Positions 17,796 to 26,187 of a stretch of 64,000 nt of DNA are shown here, one piece after another. Source of the DNA: CADCVT01 sp036389485 (GTDB lineage: Bacteria; Actinomycetota; Thermoleophilia; Solirubrobacterales; Solirubrobacteraceae). The number at the start of each line of letters is the position of its first letter. Position 1 is the stretch's first letter. The position numbers and the translations under genes were made by a program. The notes under the pieces were generated by a model. The model was not told the DNA's origin, did not search any database, and was given only the letters and a program-made list of their open reading frames with translations. The stretch covers positions 1 through 64,000 of the forward strand of contig DASVPR010000009.1 of the NCBI GenBank assembly GCA_036389485.1, given 5' to 3'.

Positions 17796-18517
17796 CCCTT
17801 CGGGGCCCGCTTCTCGAGCTCGCGCCCGAACGCCTGCTCGACCGCCTGACTCATCCGCAGATGGAACACGGCGACCAGGGTGTCGGTTGCGAGGGGACGC
17901 AGCTGCTCGACCGCCTCCTGCACGTCCGCCAGGTCTCGGTCCGACGCCCGGTACGGCTTCCACACCTGCTCCATGAACAGCTGGACGAACTCCTTGGTCA
18001 CGCCGTCGGCGGCGCGCACGACGCGGTCGACGATGTCCATCGCCCGCTCCGACGACACCCCCAGCTCGCGCACGACCTCCCCGGCCCGCAGCACGGTCGG
18101 GGAGAGGATCTCGTAGCGCCCGTCGCCGAGCGGCGCGACGAGCCCGAGCTTCTCCGCCCGCGCGACGAGCTTCGGGTCCACCTCGGCGGCGCCCCACTTC
18201 GCCGCCAGCTCCTCCGCGTCGACCACCTCGGGCCGCTCGACCTCCCACGGCGCGAGGATCGACCGCGCGAACCCGAGGACCCGCTCGGCCTGCCCGTCGC
18301 CCCGCTGGAGCAGGTGCTTGATCGCGGCGAGGTTGTAGCCGTTGGCCTGCAGCTCCTGGATGAGCCGCAGGCGGGCGACGTGCTCGGGCCCGTAGTAGCC
18401 GGTCCGCGCCCGGACCTCCGGCGGCTGCAGCAGCCCCCGCGACGCGTGGGAGCGGATGTTGCGGACCGTCATCCCCGTCTCGCGCGCGAGCTCGTCGATC
18501 GTCAGCTCCGCGGTCAT
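17792..18517 (-). CDS. MerR family transcriptional regulator
   Basis: A 241-residue regulator. The MerR HTH is at the N-terminus (LTIDELARETGMTVRNIRSH, residues 5-24), followed by the wing segment with YYGPEHVARLRLIQELQANG. The rest is an unusual C-terminal domain with GVTKEFVQLFMEQVWKPYRA and a long helix, lacking the metal-binding Cys of classical MerR proteins. Similar regulators in Actinobacteria lie beside acyl-CoA dehydrogenase genes, and here one starts 70 bases away on the other strand. Control of that gene through the intergenic inverted repeat is likely. ATG at 18517 was picked because the HTH begins right after it. Confidence 0.85.
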   Translation of the reverse strand: MTAELTIDELARETGMTVRNIRSHASRGLLQPPEVRARTGYYGPEHVARLRLIQELQANGYNLAAIKHLLQRGDGQAERVLGFARSILAPWEVERPEVVDAEELAAKWGAAEVDPKLVARAEKLGLVAPLGDGRYEILSPTVLRAGEVVRELGVSSERAMDIVDRVVRAADGVTKEFVQLFMEQVWKPYRASDRDLADVQEAVEQLRPLATDTLVAVFHLRMSQAVEQAFGRELEKRAPKG

Positions 18518-18555
18518 CTCGCCGAGTGCCACGGCGCACACCCTACGCGAAACGA

Positions 18556-18577
18556 CGTGACGCCACATGATGTAACG
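18556..18577. promoter_or_regulatory. Imperfect inverted repeat between MerR and acyl-CoA dehydrogenase genes
   Basis: The 22-bp stretch has the symmetric pattern CGTnAC-nnCA-nn-TGnn-GTnACG. It lies in the 72-base gap between the divergent genes, close to both starts. That is where a MerR-type regulator would act. It is a candidate operator only. Confidence 0.4.
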
Positions 18578-18589
18578 TTCCCTGCCGTC

Positions 18590-19861
18590 ATGGCTACCGA
18601 AGAGATCACCTCCGTCGACGACGTCAACCTCGAGCCGCAGTCCGGTGAGACCCCGTTCTCGCTCGAGCTGAACCAGGACCAGAAGGACATCCGCGAGTGG
18701 GTCCACGGCTTCGCGGAGGGCGTCGTGCGCCCCGCGGCGTCCGAGTGGGACGAACGCGAGGAGACGCCCTGGCCCGTCATCCAGGAGGCGACGAAGATCG
18801 GCCTCTACGGGTTCGAGGCCCTCGCCCAGTTCTTCGCGGACCCGACCGGGCTGACGCTGCCGATCGTCAACGAGGAGCTCTTCTGGGGCGACGCCGGGAT
18901 CGGGATGTCGATCATGGGGACGTCGCTCGCCGTGGCGGGCATCTTCGCGAGCGGCACGCCGGAGCAGATGGGCGAGTGGATCCCCCAGTGCTTCGGCAGC
19001 GAGGACGACCCGAAGGTGGCCGCCTTCTGCGTCTCCGAGCCCGACGCCGGCTCCGACGTCTCCTCCCTGCGCACGTTCGCGAAGTACGACGAGGCCAAGG
19101 ACGAGTGGGTCATCAACGGGCAGAAGGCGTGGGCGACGAACGGCGGGATCGCCAACGTGCACGTGGTCGTCTGCTCGGTCGACCGCGAGCTCGGCGCCCG
19201 CGGCCAGGCCGCGTTCGTCATCCCGCCGAACACGCCCGGCTGCGAGCAGGGCGCGAAGGTCAAGAAGCACGGCCTGCGCGCGTCGCACACCGCGGACGTC
19301 CACTTCGACGACTGCCGGATCCCCGGCAGCTGCCTGCTCGGCGGCAAGGAGAAGCTCGACGAGCGGCTCGCCCGCGCCCGCGAGGGGACGCGCGCGAAGA
19401 AGCAGGCCGCCATGCAGACCTTCGAGGCCTCGCGGCCGACCGTCGGCGCGCAGGCCGTCGGCATCGCCCGCGCCGCGTACGAGTACGCGCTCGACTACGC
19501 GAAGGAGCGCGTCCAGTTCGGCCGGCCGATCATCGAGAACCAGGCGATCGCGTTCGCGCTGGCCGACATGAAGATGGAGATCGACGCGGCGCGGCTGCTC
19601 GTCTGGCGCGCGTCGTGGATGGGCCGCAACCAGAAGCCGTTCAACAACGCCGAGGGCTCGATGTCGAAGCTCAAGGCCGGCGAGGTCGCGGTGTGGGCCA
19701 CCGAGCGCGCGATCCAGATCCTCGGCGGCAACGGCTACACCCGCGAGTACCCCGTGGAGCGGATGCACCGCGACGCCAAGATCTACACGATCTTCGAGGG
19801 CACCTCCGAGATCCAGCGGCTGGTGATCAGCCGGGCGATCTCGGGCATGAAGATCCCGTGA
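18590..19861 (+). CDS. Acyl-CoA dehydrogenase family protein
   Basis: FAD-dependent alpha,beta-dehydrogenation of an acyl-CoA. The 423-residue protein shows the family signatures CVSEPDAGSDVSSLR (about residue 145) and IQILGGNGYTREYPVERM, and near the end IYTIFEGTSEIQRLVI, where the Glu of FEGT is the usual catalytic base. ATG at 18590 is followed by an acidic 25-residue leader before the first helix. There is an insertion with many Lys and Arg (REGTRAKKQAAMQTFE) before the substrate-binding helix. Substrate length cannot be told. The gene is divergent from a MerR regulator and coupled (GTGA) to hemolysin III. Confidence 0.92.
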   Translation: MATEEITSVDDVNLEPQSGETPFSLELNQDQKDIREWVHGFAEGVVRPAASEWDEREETPWPVIQEATKIGLYGFEALAQFFADPTGLTLPIVNEELFWGDAGIGMSIMGTSLAVAGIFASGTPEQMGEWIPQCFGSEDDPKVAAFCVSEPDAGSDVSSLRTFAKYDEAKDEWVINGQKAWATNGGIANVHVVVCSVDRELGARGQAAFVIPPNTPGCEQGAKVKKHGLRASHTADVHFDDCRIPGSCLLGGKEKLDERLARAREGTRAKKQAAMQTFEASRPTVGAQAVGIARAAYEYALDYAKERVQFGRPIIENQAIAFALADMKMEIDAARLLVWRASWMGRNQKPFNNAEGSMSKLKAGEVAVWATERAIQILGGNGYTREYPVERMHRDAKIYTIFEGTSEIQRLVISRAISGMKIP

Positions 19862-20520
19862 GGGCGACGGAGGCGCGCGAGGAGCTGATCCCCCTCCTGC
19901 GCGGGGTGTCCCACGCGTGGGCGTTCTGGTTCGCGCTCGTCGCCGGCGCAGTGCTGCTCGTGCTCGCGCCGGGCGCGGACGCCCGCATCGCCGCGCTCGT
20001 CTACGCGCTCGGGTTGTGCGCGCTGTTCGCCGGCAGCGCGCTCTATCACCGCTGGCGCTGGGACCCGCGCTGGCGCCCGGTGCTGCGCCGCATCGACCAC
20101 TCCACGATCTTCGTGTTCATCGCGGCGTCGTACACGCCGATCGCGCTGCTCGTGCTCGACGGCCCGCTGCGGCTCGTCGTGCTGATCGGCGTGTGGGCGG
20201 GCGCCCTGGCCGGCGTGGCGTTCAGCGTGGCGTGGATCAGCGCGCCGCGCGCGCTCACCGCCGGCACCTACCTCGCGCTCGGCTGGTTCGCGGTGATCAC
20301 GATCCCGCAGCTCGTCGACCGCCTGCCGCTCGCACCGCTGCTCCTGCTCGCCGCCGGCGGCGTCCTCTACACCACCGGCGCGATCGTCTACGCGGGGAAG
20401 CGCCCGGACCCGTGGCCGCGCACGTTCGGCTTCCACGAGGTCTTCCACGCGTTCGTCATCGCCGCCGCCGCCGCGCACTTCGCGGCGATGGCGGGCTGGG
20501 TCATCCCCGGCGCCGACTAA
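19858..20520 (+). CDS. Hemolysin III family (PAQR-type) membrane protein
   Basis: A 220-residue integral membrane protein with seven predicted helices. Family motifs are clear: GSALYHRW after helix 2, IDHSTIFVFIAASYTPI in helix 3-4, and GFHEVFHAFVIAAAAAHF near the end. Their His, Asp and Ser residues form the metal site shared by the CREST/PAQR superfamily, which includes hydrolases acting on membrane lipids. The GTG start at 19858 overlaps the acyl-CoA dehydrogenase stop, so the two are co-translated. The 3' end overlaps the convergent regulator gene by 4 bases. Confidence 0.88.
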   Translation: MRATEAREELIPLLRGVSHAWAFWFALVAGAVLLVLAPGADARIAALVYALGLCALFAGSALYHRWRWDPRWRPVLRRIDHSTIFVFIAASYTPIALLVLDGPLRLVVLIGVWAGALAGVAFSVAWISAPRALTAGTYLALGWFAVITIPQLVDRLPLAPLLLLAAGGVLYTTGAIVYAGKRPDPWPRTFGFHEVFHAFVIAAAAAHFAAMAGWVIPGAD

Positions 20521-21305
20521 CGGCGGCGGACGGGGTCGGCCGGCGCGATCGCTGAGATCACCGCCGGACGATCGCCCCTCCGCGCCAGGGACAGAAGCTC
20601 GGCCACGCGCTCACGACCGCGGCTGAGAGCGTCGTCGGGCGTCTCCGCCACGACGCGGAAGGCGAGCTCCGGTCTCGCCTGGCCGCGGACCGTGCCCGGC
20701 GGCAGCACCGCGAACCCCTCGTCGCCGAAGACCGTCTGTGCATGCGGCAGGACCGCCTCGACGTCAGCGGGCTCGAGCGGCGCGTAGACGCTGAACCTGG
20801 TTTCCGTGCCGCCTCGGAGCCCGTTCCAGAACTGCTCCTCGAGGGCCGCCTCGCCGTCGGGCGTCAGGCCGTAGTACCCGACCGGCGTCGCGTCCTCGAA
20901 AGACGTGAGGATCTCGTGGACGAGCCCGGCGGACGCAAGGCCCTTCACGTGTGCGCTGACCGCCGCCTCGCGCTCATCCAGGCGACGTGCGATGCCCGGC
21001 AACGTCAACCCGCCCTCCGCCGCGAGCAGGGCCATGATGCGCTGCTCGGCGCTCTGCCGCGGCGGCGCACTGTCGCGAAGCTCGTAGATCCGCTGCCTGG
21101 ACAACCCGGTGCGCTCGGCGATCTCCGAGGCGGACAGGCCCGCCGCGAGCGCCCCCGGGACCAGCTGGGCGATACGCGCGCTGTGATCGTCGGCGAGCCG
21201 TCGTGCCGCATGCAGCGCCCTCCCGGCCTCGCTCAGCGCCTGCCGGTGCAGCCGTTGCGTCAGCGCGAGGCCGCGCTCCCGGAGCGAGTCGTCCGCGTTG
21301 AACAC
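20517..21305 (-). CDS. Winged-helix transcriptional regulator with two DNA-binding-like segments
   Basis: A 262-residue regulator. A first helix-turn-helix is at LSASEIAERTGLSRQRIYEL (about 59-78). A second, MarR-like winged helix is at about 88-135 (AAEGGLTLPGIARRLDEREA then GLVHEI). A C-terminal sensing domain contains many aromatic and acidic residues and no clear metal site. The gene faces an ATPase gene, with a perfect palindrome just upstream of its start, so autoregulation and control of the ATPase gene are likely. The family of the C-terminal domain was not recognised. Confidence 0.72.
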   Translation of the reverse strand: MFNADDSLRERGLALTQRLHRQALSEAGRALHAARRLADDHSARIAQLVPGALAAGLSASEIAERTGLSRQRIYELRDSAPPRQSAEQRIMALLAAEGGLTLPGIARRLDEREAAVSAHVKGLASAGLVHEILTSFEDATPVGYYGLTPDGEAALEEQFWNGLRGGTETRFSVYAPLEPADVEAVLPHAQTVFGDEGFAVLPPGTVRGQARPELAFRVVAETPDDALSRGRERVAELLSLARRGDRPAVISAIAPADPVRRR

Positions 21306-21321
21306 ACCGTGAGGATAGTTG

Positions 21322-21340
21322 TTGTCAACTCGGTTGACAA
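21322..21340. promoter_or_regulatory. Perfect palindromic operator TTGTCAAC-TCG-GTTGACAA
   Basis: Two 8-bp arms with a 3-bp spacer lie 16 bases upstream of the winged-helix regulator start and upstream of the divergent ATPase. The right arm contains TTGACA, a consensus -35 hexamer for the plus strand, with no convincing -10 at 17 bases. A bound regulator would block it. Confidence 0.65.
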
Positions 21341-21484
21341 ATTGTCCGAATCTAGCTACCTCGCTCTTCCAAGCGCTACTTCTTTACGATGTAGTCCGTC
21401 GCGACGAAGTCCTCCCCCCACCTCGTCGACCGGGCGGAAGAGGCCCGGCTCCTCGAGCTCGCGCGCCGTTCGCCGCCGAGCCTC

Positions 21485-22795
21485 GTGGTGCTGACGGGCC
21501 GCCGGCGCGTCGGGAAGAGCTTCCTCCTGGCGAGCGTGCTCACCGGGGAGCGGGTGGTGAGCCTGCAGGCCGACGAGCAGGACGCGGCGAGCCATCTCGA
21601 GCTGCTCGCGCGCGAGGCGGCCCGGCTGCTTCCGGGGGCGCCGCCGCTGCGGCTGGGCGACTGGGACGAGGCCCTCACGTTCCTCCAGACGCAGGCGGAG
21701 GTCGCGCCCCTGGTGGTCGTGCTGGACGAGTTCCAGTACCTGTGCGACGCGCACCCGCCGCTGCCCTCGATCATCCAGCGCGCCTGGGATCGGTGGCAGC
21801 GCGCGAAGACACCGCTGACGCTCGTCCTGTCCGGCAGCGCCCTGTCCTTCATGGAGGGCCTCCTCGACGCGTCGGCGCCGCTCCACGGCCGCGCCACCGC
21901 GCGCCCCGTCCTGCTTCCGTTGGACTATCGCGACGCGGCCGCGTTCGCGCGGACGACGAGCCCCGAGACCCTGCTGCGTCGCTACGCCGCGCTGGGCGGG
22001 ACGCCGCAGTACCAGGTGTGGGCCGGCGCGGGCCCGCTGCGCACGGTGATCCGCGATGCGATCCTCACGAAGGGCCAGCCGCTCTACGAGGACCCGCTCC
22101 ACCTCCTGCGCCAGGGCGAAGGGATACGCGACCCCGGCACGTACTTCTCCATCCTCCGCGCAATCGCCGGCGGGGCGACGCAGTACAACGAGATCGCCAT
22201 GCGGTCCAGCGTCGCCTCCGCCAACCTCAGCGGCCGCCTCGACCGCCTGCGCGACCTCGGGTACGTCCTTCCGTGGGCCCCGCTCGGCGCCGACGGGCGC
22301 GAGAGCCGCTCGAGCTATCGCATAAGCGACCCGTACTTCCGCTTCTTCTTCCGTTACGTGTTCCCGAACCGGAGCCGGCTCGATCGCGGGCGCGTCGACG
22401 AAGTCCTCGGCGAGGTCGAGGCGGACTTCGACAACGTCATGGGCCGGGTCTTCGAGGACGTCTGCCGGCACTGGGTCGGCGCGTACGCGTCGGAGGATCT
22501 CGTCGGTCGCAACGAGGAGCTCGGTTCGTGGTGGTCGCGCGACGGCCAGGTCGAGGTCGACATCGTCGGCGTACGGAGGAACCGGTTCAGCTTCCTCGGC
22601 TCCTGCAAGTGGCGCAAGGTCGTCGGCGTCCGCGAGCTCGACGCGCTCCGGCGCGCGCAGGCCGCGCTCGGCGGTCGTGCAGCCGCGGCGCGCGTCGCCC
22701 TCTTCGCCCGCGACCGGTTCGAGCAGGATCTGCGCGAGCGGGCGGAGGACGAGGCCGTCCTCCTCGTGACTGCCGCCGACCTCTTCGCGACGTAG
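21485..22795 (+). CDS. Archaeal-type ATPase of the STAND/DUF234 group
   Basis: A protein of at least 436 residues. Walker A is GRRRVGKSFLL, Walker B is PLVVVLDEFQYLCD, and LVLSGSALSFMEGLL is the sensor-like strand. ALGGTPQYQVW and YRISDPYFRFFFRYVFPNRS are signatures of this ATPase family. The C-terminal part, VEVDIVGVRRNRFSFLGSCK, resembles the restriction-like DUF234 nuclease core. The cellular role is unknown; many are thought to belong to mobile or conflict modules. The same frame upstream codes HLVDRAEEARLLELARR, the normal family N-terminus, but has no ATG, GTG or TTG after an in-frame TAG at 21392. The true start may be a rare codon near 21398. The given start is the first GTG. Confidence 0.82.
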   Translation: MVLTGRRRVGKSFLLASVLTGERVVSLQADEQDAASHLELLAREAARLLPGAPPLRLGDWDEALTFLQTQAEVAPLVVVLDEFQYLCDAHPPLPSIIQRAWDRWQRAKTPLTLVLSGSALSFMEGLLDASAPLHGRATARPVLLPLDYRDAAAFARTTSPETLLRRYAALGGTPQYQVWAGAGPLRTVIRDAILTKGQPLYEDPLHLLRQGEGIRDPGTYFSILRAIAGGATQYNEIAMRSSVASANLSGRLDRLRDLGYVLPWAPLGADGRESRSSYRISDPYFRFFFRYVFPNRSRLDRGRVDEVLGEVEADFDNVMGRVFEDVCRHWVGAYASEDLVGRNEELGSWWSRDGQVEVDIVGVRRNRFSFLGSCKWRKVVGVRELDALRRAQAALGGRAAAARVALFARDRFEQDLRERAEDEAVLLVTAADLFAT

Positions 22796-22805
22796 GCTGG
22801 CCGTG

Positions 22806-23249
22806 ATGAAGCCGACCGTGGAGCTCTGGACCGACGGCGCCTGCTCGGGCAACCCCGGGCCGGGCGGCTGGGCCGCCGTGCTCAAGCTCGGCGACCGCGA
22901 GCGCGAGCTGGTCGGCCACGCGCCGGACACGACGAACAACCGGATGGAGCTGCAGGCGGTCGTCGAGGGTCTGCGTGCGCTGACGAAGCCGTGCCGCGTG
23001 CTCGTCCACACCGACTCCGCGTACGTGCGCAACGCCGTGTTCAAGCAGTGGATCGACGGCTGGCAGCGCAACGGCTGGCGGACGAAGGCGAAGACCGCGG
23101 TCGCCAACCGCGACCTGTGGGAGGAGCTGCTCGAGGCGATGCGGGAGCACGACGTCGAGTGGGTGCCGGTGAAGGGGCACGCGGGCGTGGAGCTGAACGA
23201 GCGCTGCGACCGGCTCGCCGTCGAGGCGTGCCGCGGGCGCGCGGCGTGA
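22806..23249 (+). CDS. rnhA: Ribonuclease HI
   Basis: Cuts the RNA strand of RNA-DNA hybrids. The 147-residue protein has the family core: LWTDGACSGNPGPGGWAAV with the first catalytic Asp, NNRMELQAVVEGL with Glu, VHTDSAYVRNA with the second Asp, and VKGHAGVELNERCDRLA with His and the last Asp. The basic handle region GWQRNGWRTKAKTAVANRDL is present, as in the E. coli enzyme. ATG at 22806 is preferred to the GTG one codon earlier. The stop overlaps the next gene's GTG start. Confidence 0.96.
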   Translation: MKPTVELWTDGACSGNPGPGGWAAVLKLGDRERELVGHAPDTTNNRMELQAVVEGLRALTKPCRVLVHTDSAYVRNAVFKQWIDGWQRNGWRTKAKTAVANRDLWEELLEAMREHDVEWVPVKGHAGVELNERCDRLAVEACRGRAA

Positions 23250-23977
23250 GCGCCAGGCGCGGCATCTTCGTCGCGCCGTTCGGCGAGCTGTTCGACCCGC
23301 GCGTGCTCGCCGGCCTGGCGGCCCGCGCGGAGGACGCGGGGTGGGACGGTTTCTTCGTCTGGGACCACGTCCGGTACTCGCCGCCGGCGCTCGAGGTCGC
23401 CGACCCGTGGGTCGCGCTGACCGCGATCGCGCTGGCGACGGAGCGGATGCGGATCGGCCCGCTCGTCACGCCGCTCTCGCGGCGACGGCCGCACAAGCTC
23501 GCGCGCGAGACGATCACGCTGGACCACGTCTCCGGCGGCCGGCTGGTCCTCGGCGCCGGGCTCGGCAGCGACAACCACGGGGAGCTCGAGGACTTCGGCG
23601 AGGTGACGGACGCGAAGGAACGCGCGCGGCTGCTCGACGACGGCCTCGATGCGCTGACTCGCCACTGGCGCGAGTTCGCTCCGAAGCCCGTCCAGCAGCC
23701 GCGGATCCCGGTCTGGGTCGCGGCCCGCTGGCCGAACCGCCGCCCGGTCCGCCGCGCCGCGCGCTGGGACGGCCTCTTCCCCATCGACCTGCCCGGCCCG
23801 GAGGCGCTGGCCGAGCTGCGCGCCGAGGTGCCCGACGGGCTCGACCTCATCGTCACCAACCCGCCCGGCACCGACCCGGCTCCGTGGGTGGACGCGGGCG
23901 CGACGTGGTGCCTCACCGGCTTCGGCAAGGAGCCGAAGCGCGCGGACGTCGAGGCGGCGATCGCGTCGACCGCCTGA
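23246..23977 (+). CDS. LLM-class (luciferase-like) F420-dependent oxidoreductase
   Basis: A 243-residue TIM-barrel flavin/F420 oxidoreductase. Typical segments are FFVWDHVRYSPP near residue 33, RMRIGPLVTPLSRRRPHKLA (substrate/cofactor loop), TLDHVSGGRLVLGAGLGSD, and PVWVAARWPNRRPVRRAARW. It is shorter than most family members, lacking about 40 residues at the C-terminus. The cofactor choice (F420 or FMN) is inferred from actinobacterial context. GTG start at 23246 overlaps the rnhA stop by GTGA. Confidence 0.88.
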   Translation: MSARRGIFVAPFGELFDPRVLAGLAARAEDAGWDGFFVWDHVRYSPPALEVADPWVALTAIALATERMRIGPLVTPLSRRRPHKLARETITLDHVSGGRLVLGAGLGSDNHGELEDFGEVTDAKERARLLDDGLDALTRHWREFAPKPVQQPRIPVWVAARWPNRRPVRRAARWDGLFPIDLPGPEALAELRAEVPDGLDLIVTNPPGTDPAPWVDAGATWCLTGFGKEPKRADVEAAIASTA

Positions 23978-23986
23978 GCGGGCGCG

Positions 23987-25144
23987 TCAGCCGAACGCCA
24001 CGAGCCGCCCGCGCGCGGGCACGAGCAGCAGCCCCTCGCCGGCCGCGAGGTGCGACAGCACCGACGCGCCCGCGTCCGTGCGCGAGCGCACCCTGCCGGT
24101 GCGGACGTCGAGCGCATACAGGCGGCCGCTCCCCGACCCCACGAACGCCCACCGCCCGGCGATGAGCGGCGCCGAGTCGAGGTAGCCGTCGCCGCGGAAG
24201 CGCCACGCGCGGCGACCGTCCATCCGCCGGGCGACCAGCGTGTGGCCGCGGTAGACCGGCTCGCCCGAGGTGTGGGCCTCGACCAGCAGCATCAGCCCGT
24301 TGCCGACCGCCGGCGCGTAGTCGGAATGCAGCGGGCCCAGGCGCGCGCCGGTGGCGGCGTCGAAGACGCCCGAGTCGGAGTCGCTCCCCCACAGCAGCAC
24401 GCGCGCGCCGCTCACGACCGGCGTGCCGCCCCCGCCGCTCGTGCAGTTCGAGGAGGTCGGCACCAGCGGCGTCCCGTCGCGGCGGACCCGGAACACCTCC
24501 GGCGGGCAGCCGATCTGCGTGAACACGGTGTCGCCCGCCACCGCCGCGGATCCGCCCCCGCCCTGGTGCGTCGACACGCGCCACAGCGAGGCGCCGTCGC
24601 TCGCGCTCCACGCGCTCACCCCGCCGGCGCCGCCGCCGGTCTCGCTCAGGTACACGACGCCGTCGACGACGACCGGCGGACCGGCCTCGAACAGCGTCAG
24701 GTCGTCGGTCTCCCACAGCACGTCGCCGTTCTGCGCCGAGAGCGCCAGCATCGCGCCCTCCTCGGGGTCGCCGCCGTAGACGTTGCGCGTCACGATCAGC
24801 CGGCCGGCGTCGTAGGCGATCGAGGCCGCGCTCGGCAGCGACGGCGCGCCGAGCTCGCGCGACCACACGCGCCGGCCGTCGCGGAGCGACAGCGCGACGA
24901 CCCGCGGCCCGCGCGGGAGCGGGAAGGTCGTGACGATGAACGCCTTCCCGTCGCCGATGACCGGGTAGCCCAGCGCCCCGTCGAGGCGCGCCGTCCAGCG
25001 CCGGCTGAGCGGCGGCGCCGGCCCGCCGCTCGCGACGAACCCGGTGTGTGCCGGGTTCGCCTGGATCGTGACCGCCTCCGGCCGAGCCGTCGCGGGCAGG
25101 GCAAGCGCGGCGACGACCGCGGCGCCAAGTACGGGAGCGCGCAT
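23987..25144 (-). CDS. Secreted PQQ-type beta-propeller repeat protein
   Basis: A 385-residue exported protein with a signal peptide (LGAAVVAALALPATARP). It shows repeated beta-propeller blades of the PQQ-dehydrogenase type, for example DGRRVWSREL, NGDVLWETDDLTLFE, DGASLWRVSTHQ and GRWAFVGSGSGRLYALDVRT. The dehydrogenase active-site residues are not seen, so it is probably a binding or scaffold protein, not an enzyme. Two Cys (IGCPPE, SSNCTS) may form a disulfide. It faces the secreted protein gene at 25168 with a 23-base gap. Confidence 0.8.
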   Translation of the reverse strand: MRAPVLGAAVVAALALPATARPEAVTIQANPAHTGFVASGGPAPPLSRRWTARLDGALGYPVIGDGKAFIVTTFPLPRGPRVVALSLRDGRRVWSRELGAPSLPSAASIAYDAGRLIVTRNVYGGDPEEGAMLALSAQNGDVLWETDDLTLFEAGPPVVVDGVVYLSETGGGAGGVSAWSASDGASLWRVSTHQGGGGSAAVAGDTVFTQIGCPPEVFRVRRDGTPLVPTSSNCTSGGGGTPVVSGARVLLWGSDSDSGVFDAATGARLGPLHSDYAPAVGNGLMLLVEAHTSGEPVYRGHTLVARRMDGRRAWRFRGDGYLDSAPLIAGRWAFVGSGSGRLYALDVRTGRVRSRTDAGASVLSHLAAGEGLLLVPARGRLVAFG

Positions 25145-25167
25145 CGCGTGCGGGGTACCCGTCGCCC

Positions 25168-26187
25168 ATGCGCCGGAGTCGCTGGTGGATCGCGGTCGCC
25201 GTCGTCGCCGGGTTCCCCGGCGGCCTCGCCCACGCGGCCGAGCCCCCGGGCCTCCCCGCGCTGCGCGTGGCGGGCGCCGCGGACCACGCCGGCCGGCCGG
25301 ACGCCCTGCGCGAGTGGTGGACGCTGCGCCTCCTCGACCCGCGCAGCGACGCGATGCTCGAGCTGCGCTTCCTCCGCGACGGCGACCTCGGCTCCGGCCT
25401 CAGGCTCGTCCACCGCCCGCGGGGCGGCACGCAGGAGGACCCCGTCCGCATCGTCGTCGACGGCCCCGTCACGGCGCCCGGCCGGCGGCTGACGGTCAGC
25501 GGGCCGCAGGGGCGGGCGAGCGGGGTCGTCGGCCCGGGCGGCGCGACGTTCGACGTGGCGGCCGCCGACGTGACCGGCCGCGTGAGGCTCGACCGCGTCC
25601 GCCGCGGGCCGGCCGCGCTGCGGGCGCGCCTCGGCCCGGACGTCATCAACGGCGGCGACCCCGGCGCCTGGCTGAGCTGGGCGATGCCGATCGCGCGCAG
25701 CCGGGCGCGCGGCACGATCACCGTCGGCGGCGAGGCGATCCGCGTCGACGGGTGGCGCGCCACCTACGAGCACTGGTGGGGCCGGATCGCGCTGTGGTGG
25801 GGCGTCTACGACTACTGGGACACGTGGACCGTCCACCGCCGCGGCGCGACGTGGGTGGCGTTCGGCCTCAACCGCCCGGACACGATCACGGGTGCCGGCG
25901 CGCGCGACGCCATGTGGCTGGGCGTCCTCGCGCGGGCGGGCGCGGGCGGGACGCTCGTCTGCCGGCCGCGGATCCACCGCAGCAAGTGGCTGCTCGGAGG
26001 GAGCTTCGGGATCATCCCCGTCGCCGCGGGGCGCCTCTCGGCGCGGTGCGGGCGCCTGCGCGCGACGTTCACCGCCGACGAGGAGCAGCGGGTGATCGAG
26101 CCGTACCTCGCGGAGTGGGAGGACATCCACAGCCCCGCGCGCGTGAACGGGCACGGCGACGGCTGGGTGCTGCAGCGCGCCAACTAG
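25168..26187 (+). CDS. Secreted lipocalin-like (AttH/CrtC-type) protein
   Basis: A 339-residue protein with a signal peptide (AVAVVAGFPGGLAHAAE). The repeated Trp-rich strands WWTLRLLDPRS, YEHWWGRIALWWGVYDYWDT and HRRGATWVAFGLNRPD resemble the AttH/carotenoid hydratase-type lipocalin-like fold, which binds hydrophobic ligands. The match is by pattern only. The 3' end overlaps the convergent LVIVD gene by 4 bases. Function is unknown. Confidence 0.68.
   Translation: MRRSRWWIAVAVVAGFPGGLAHAAEPPGLPALRVAGAADHAGRPDALREWWTLRLLDPRSDAMLELRFLRDGDLGSGLRLVHRPRGGTQEDPVRIVVDGPVTAPGRRLTVSGPQGRASGVVGPGGATFDVAAADVTGRVRLDRVRRGPAALRARLGPDVINGGDPGAWLSWAMPIARSRARGTITVGGEAIRVDGWRATYEHWWGRIALWWGVYDYWDTWTVHRRGATWVAFGLNRPDTITGAGARDAMWLGVLARAGAGGTLVCRPRIHRSKWLLGGSFGIIPVAAGRLSARCGRLRATFTADEEQRVIEPYLAEWEDIHSPARVNGHGDGWVLQRAN

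Noticed and set aside
21334..21362. TTGACA as a promoter -35 box for the ATPase gene
   Set aside because: The hexamer is part of the palindrome and no good -10 hexamer lies at 16-18 bases (TACCTC only), so a promoter is not called as a separate feature.
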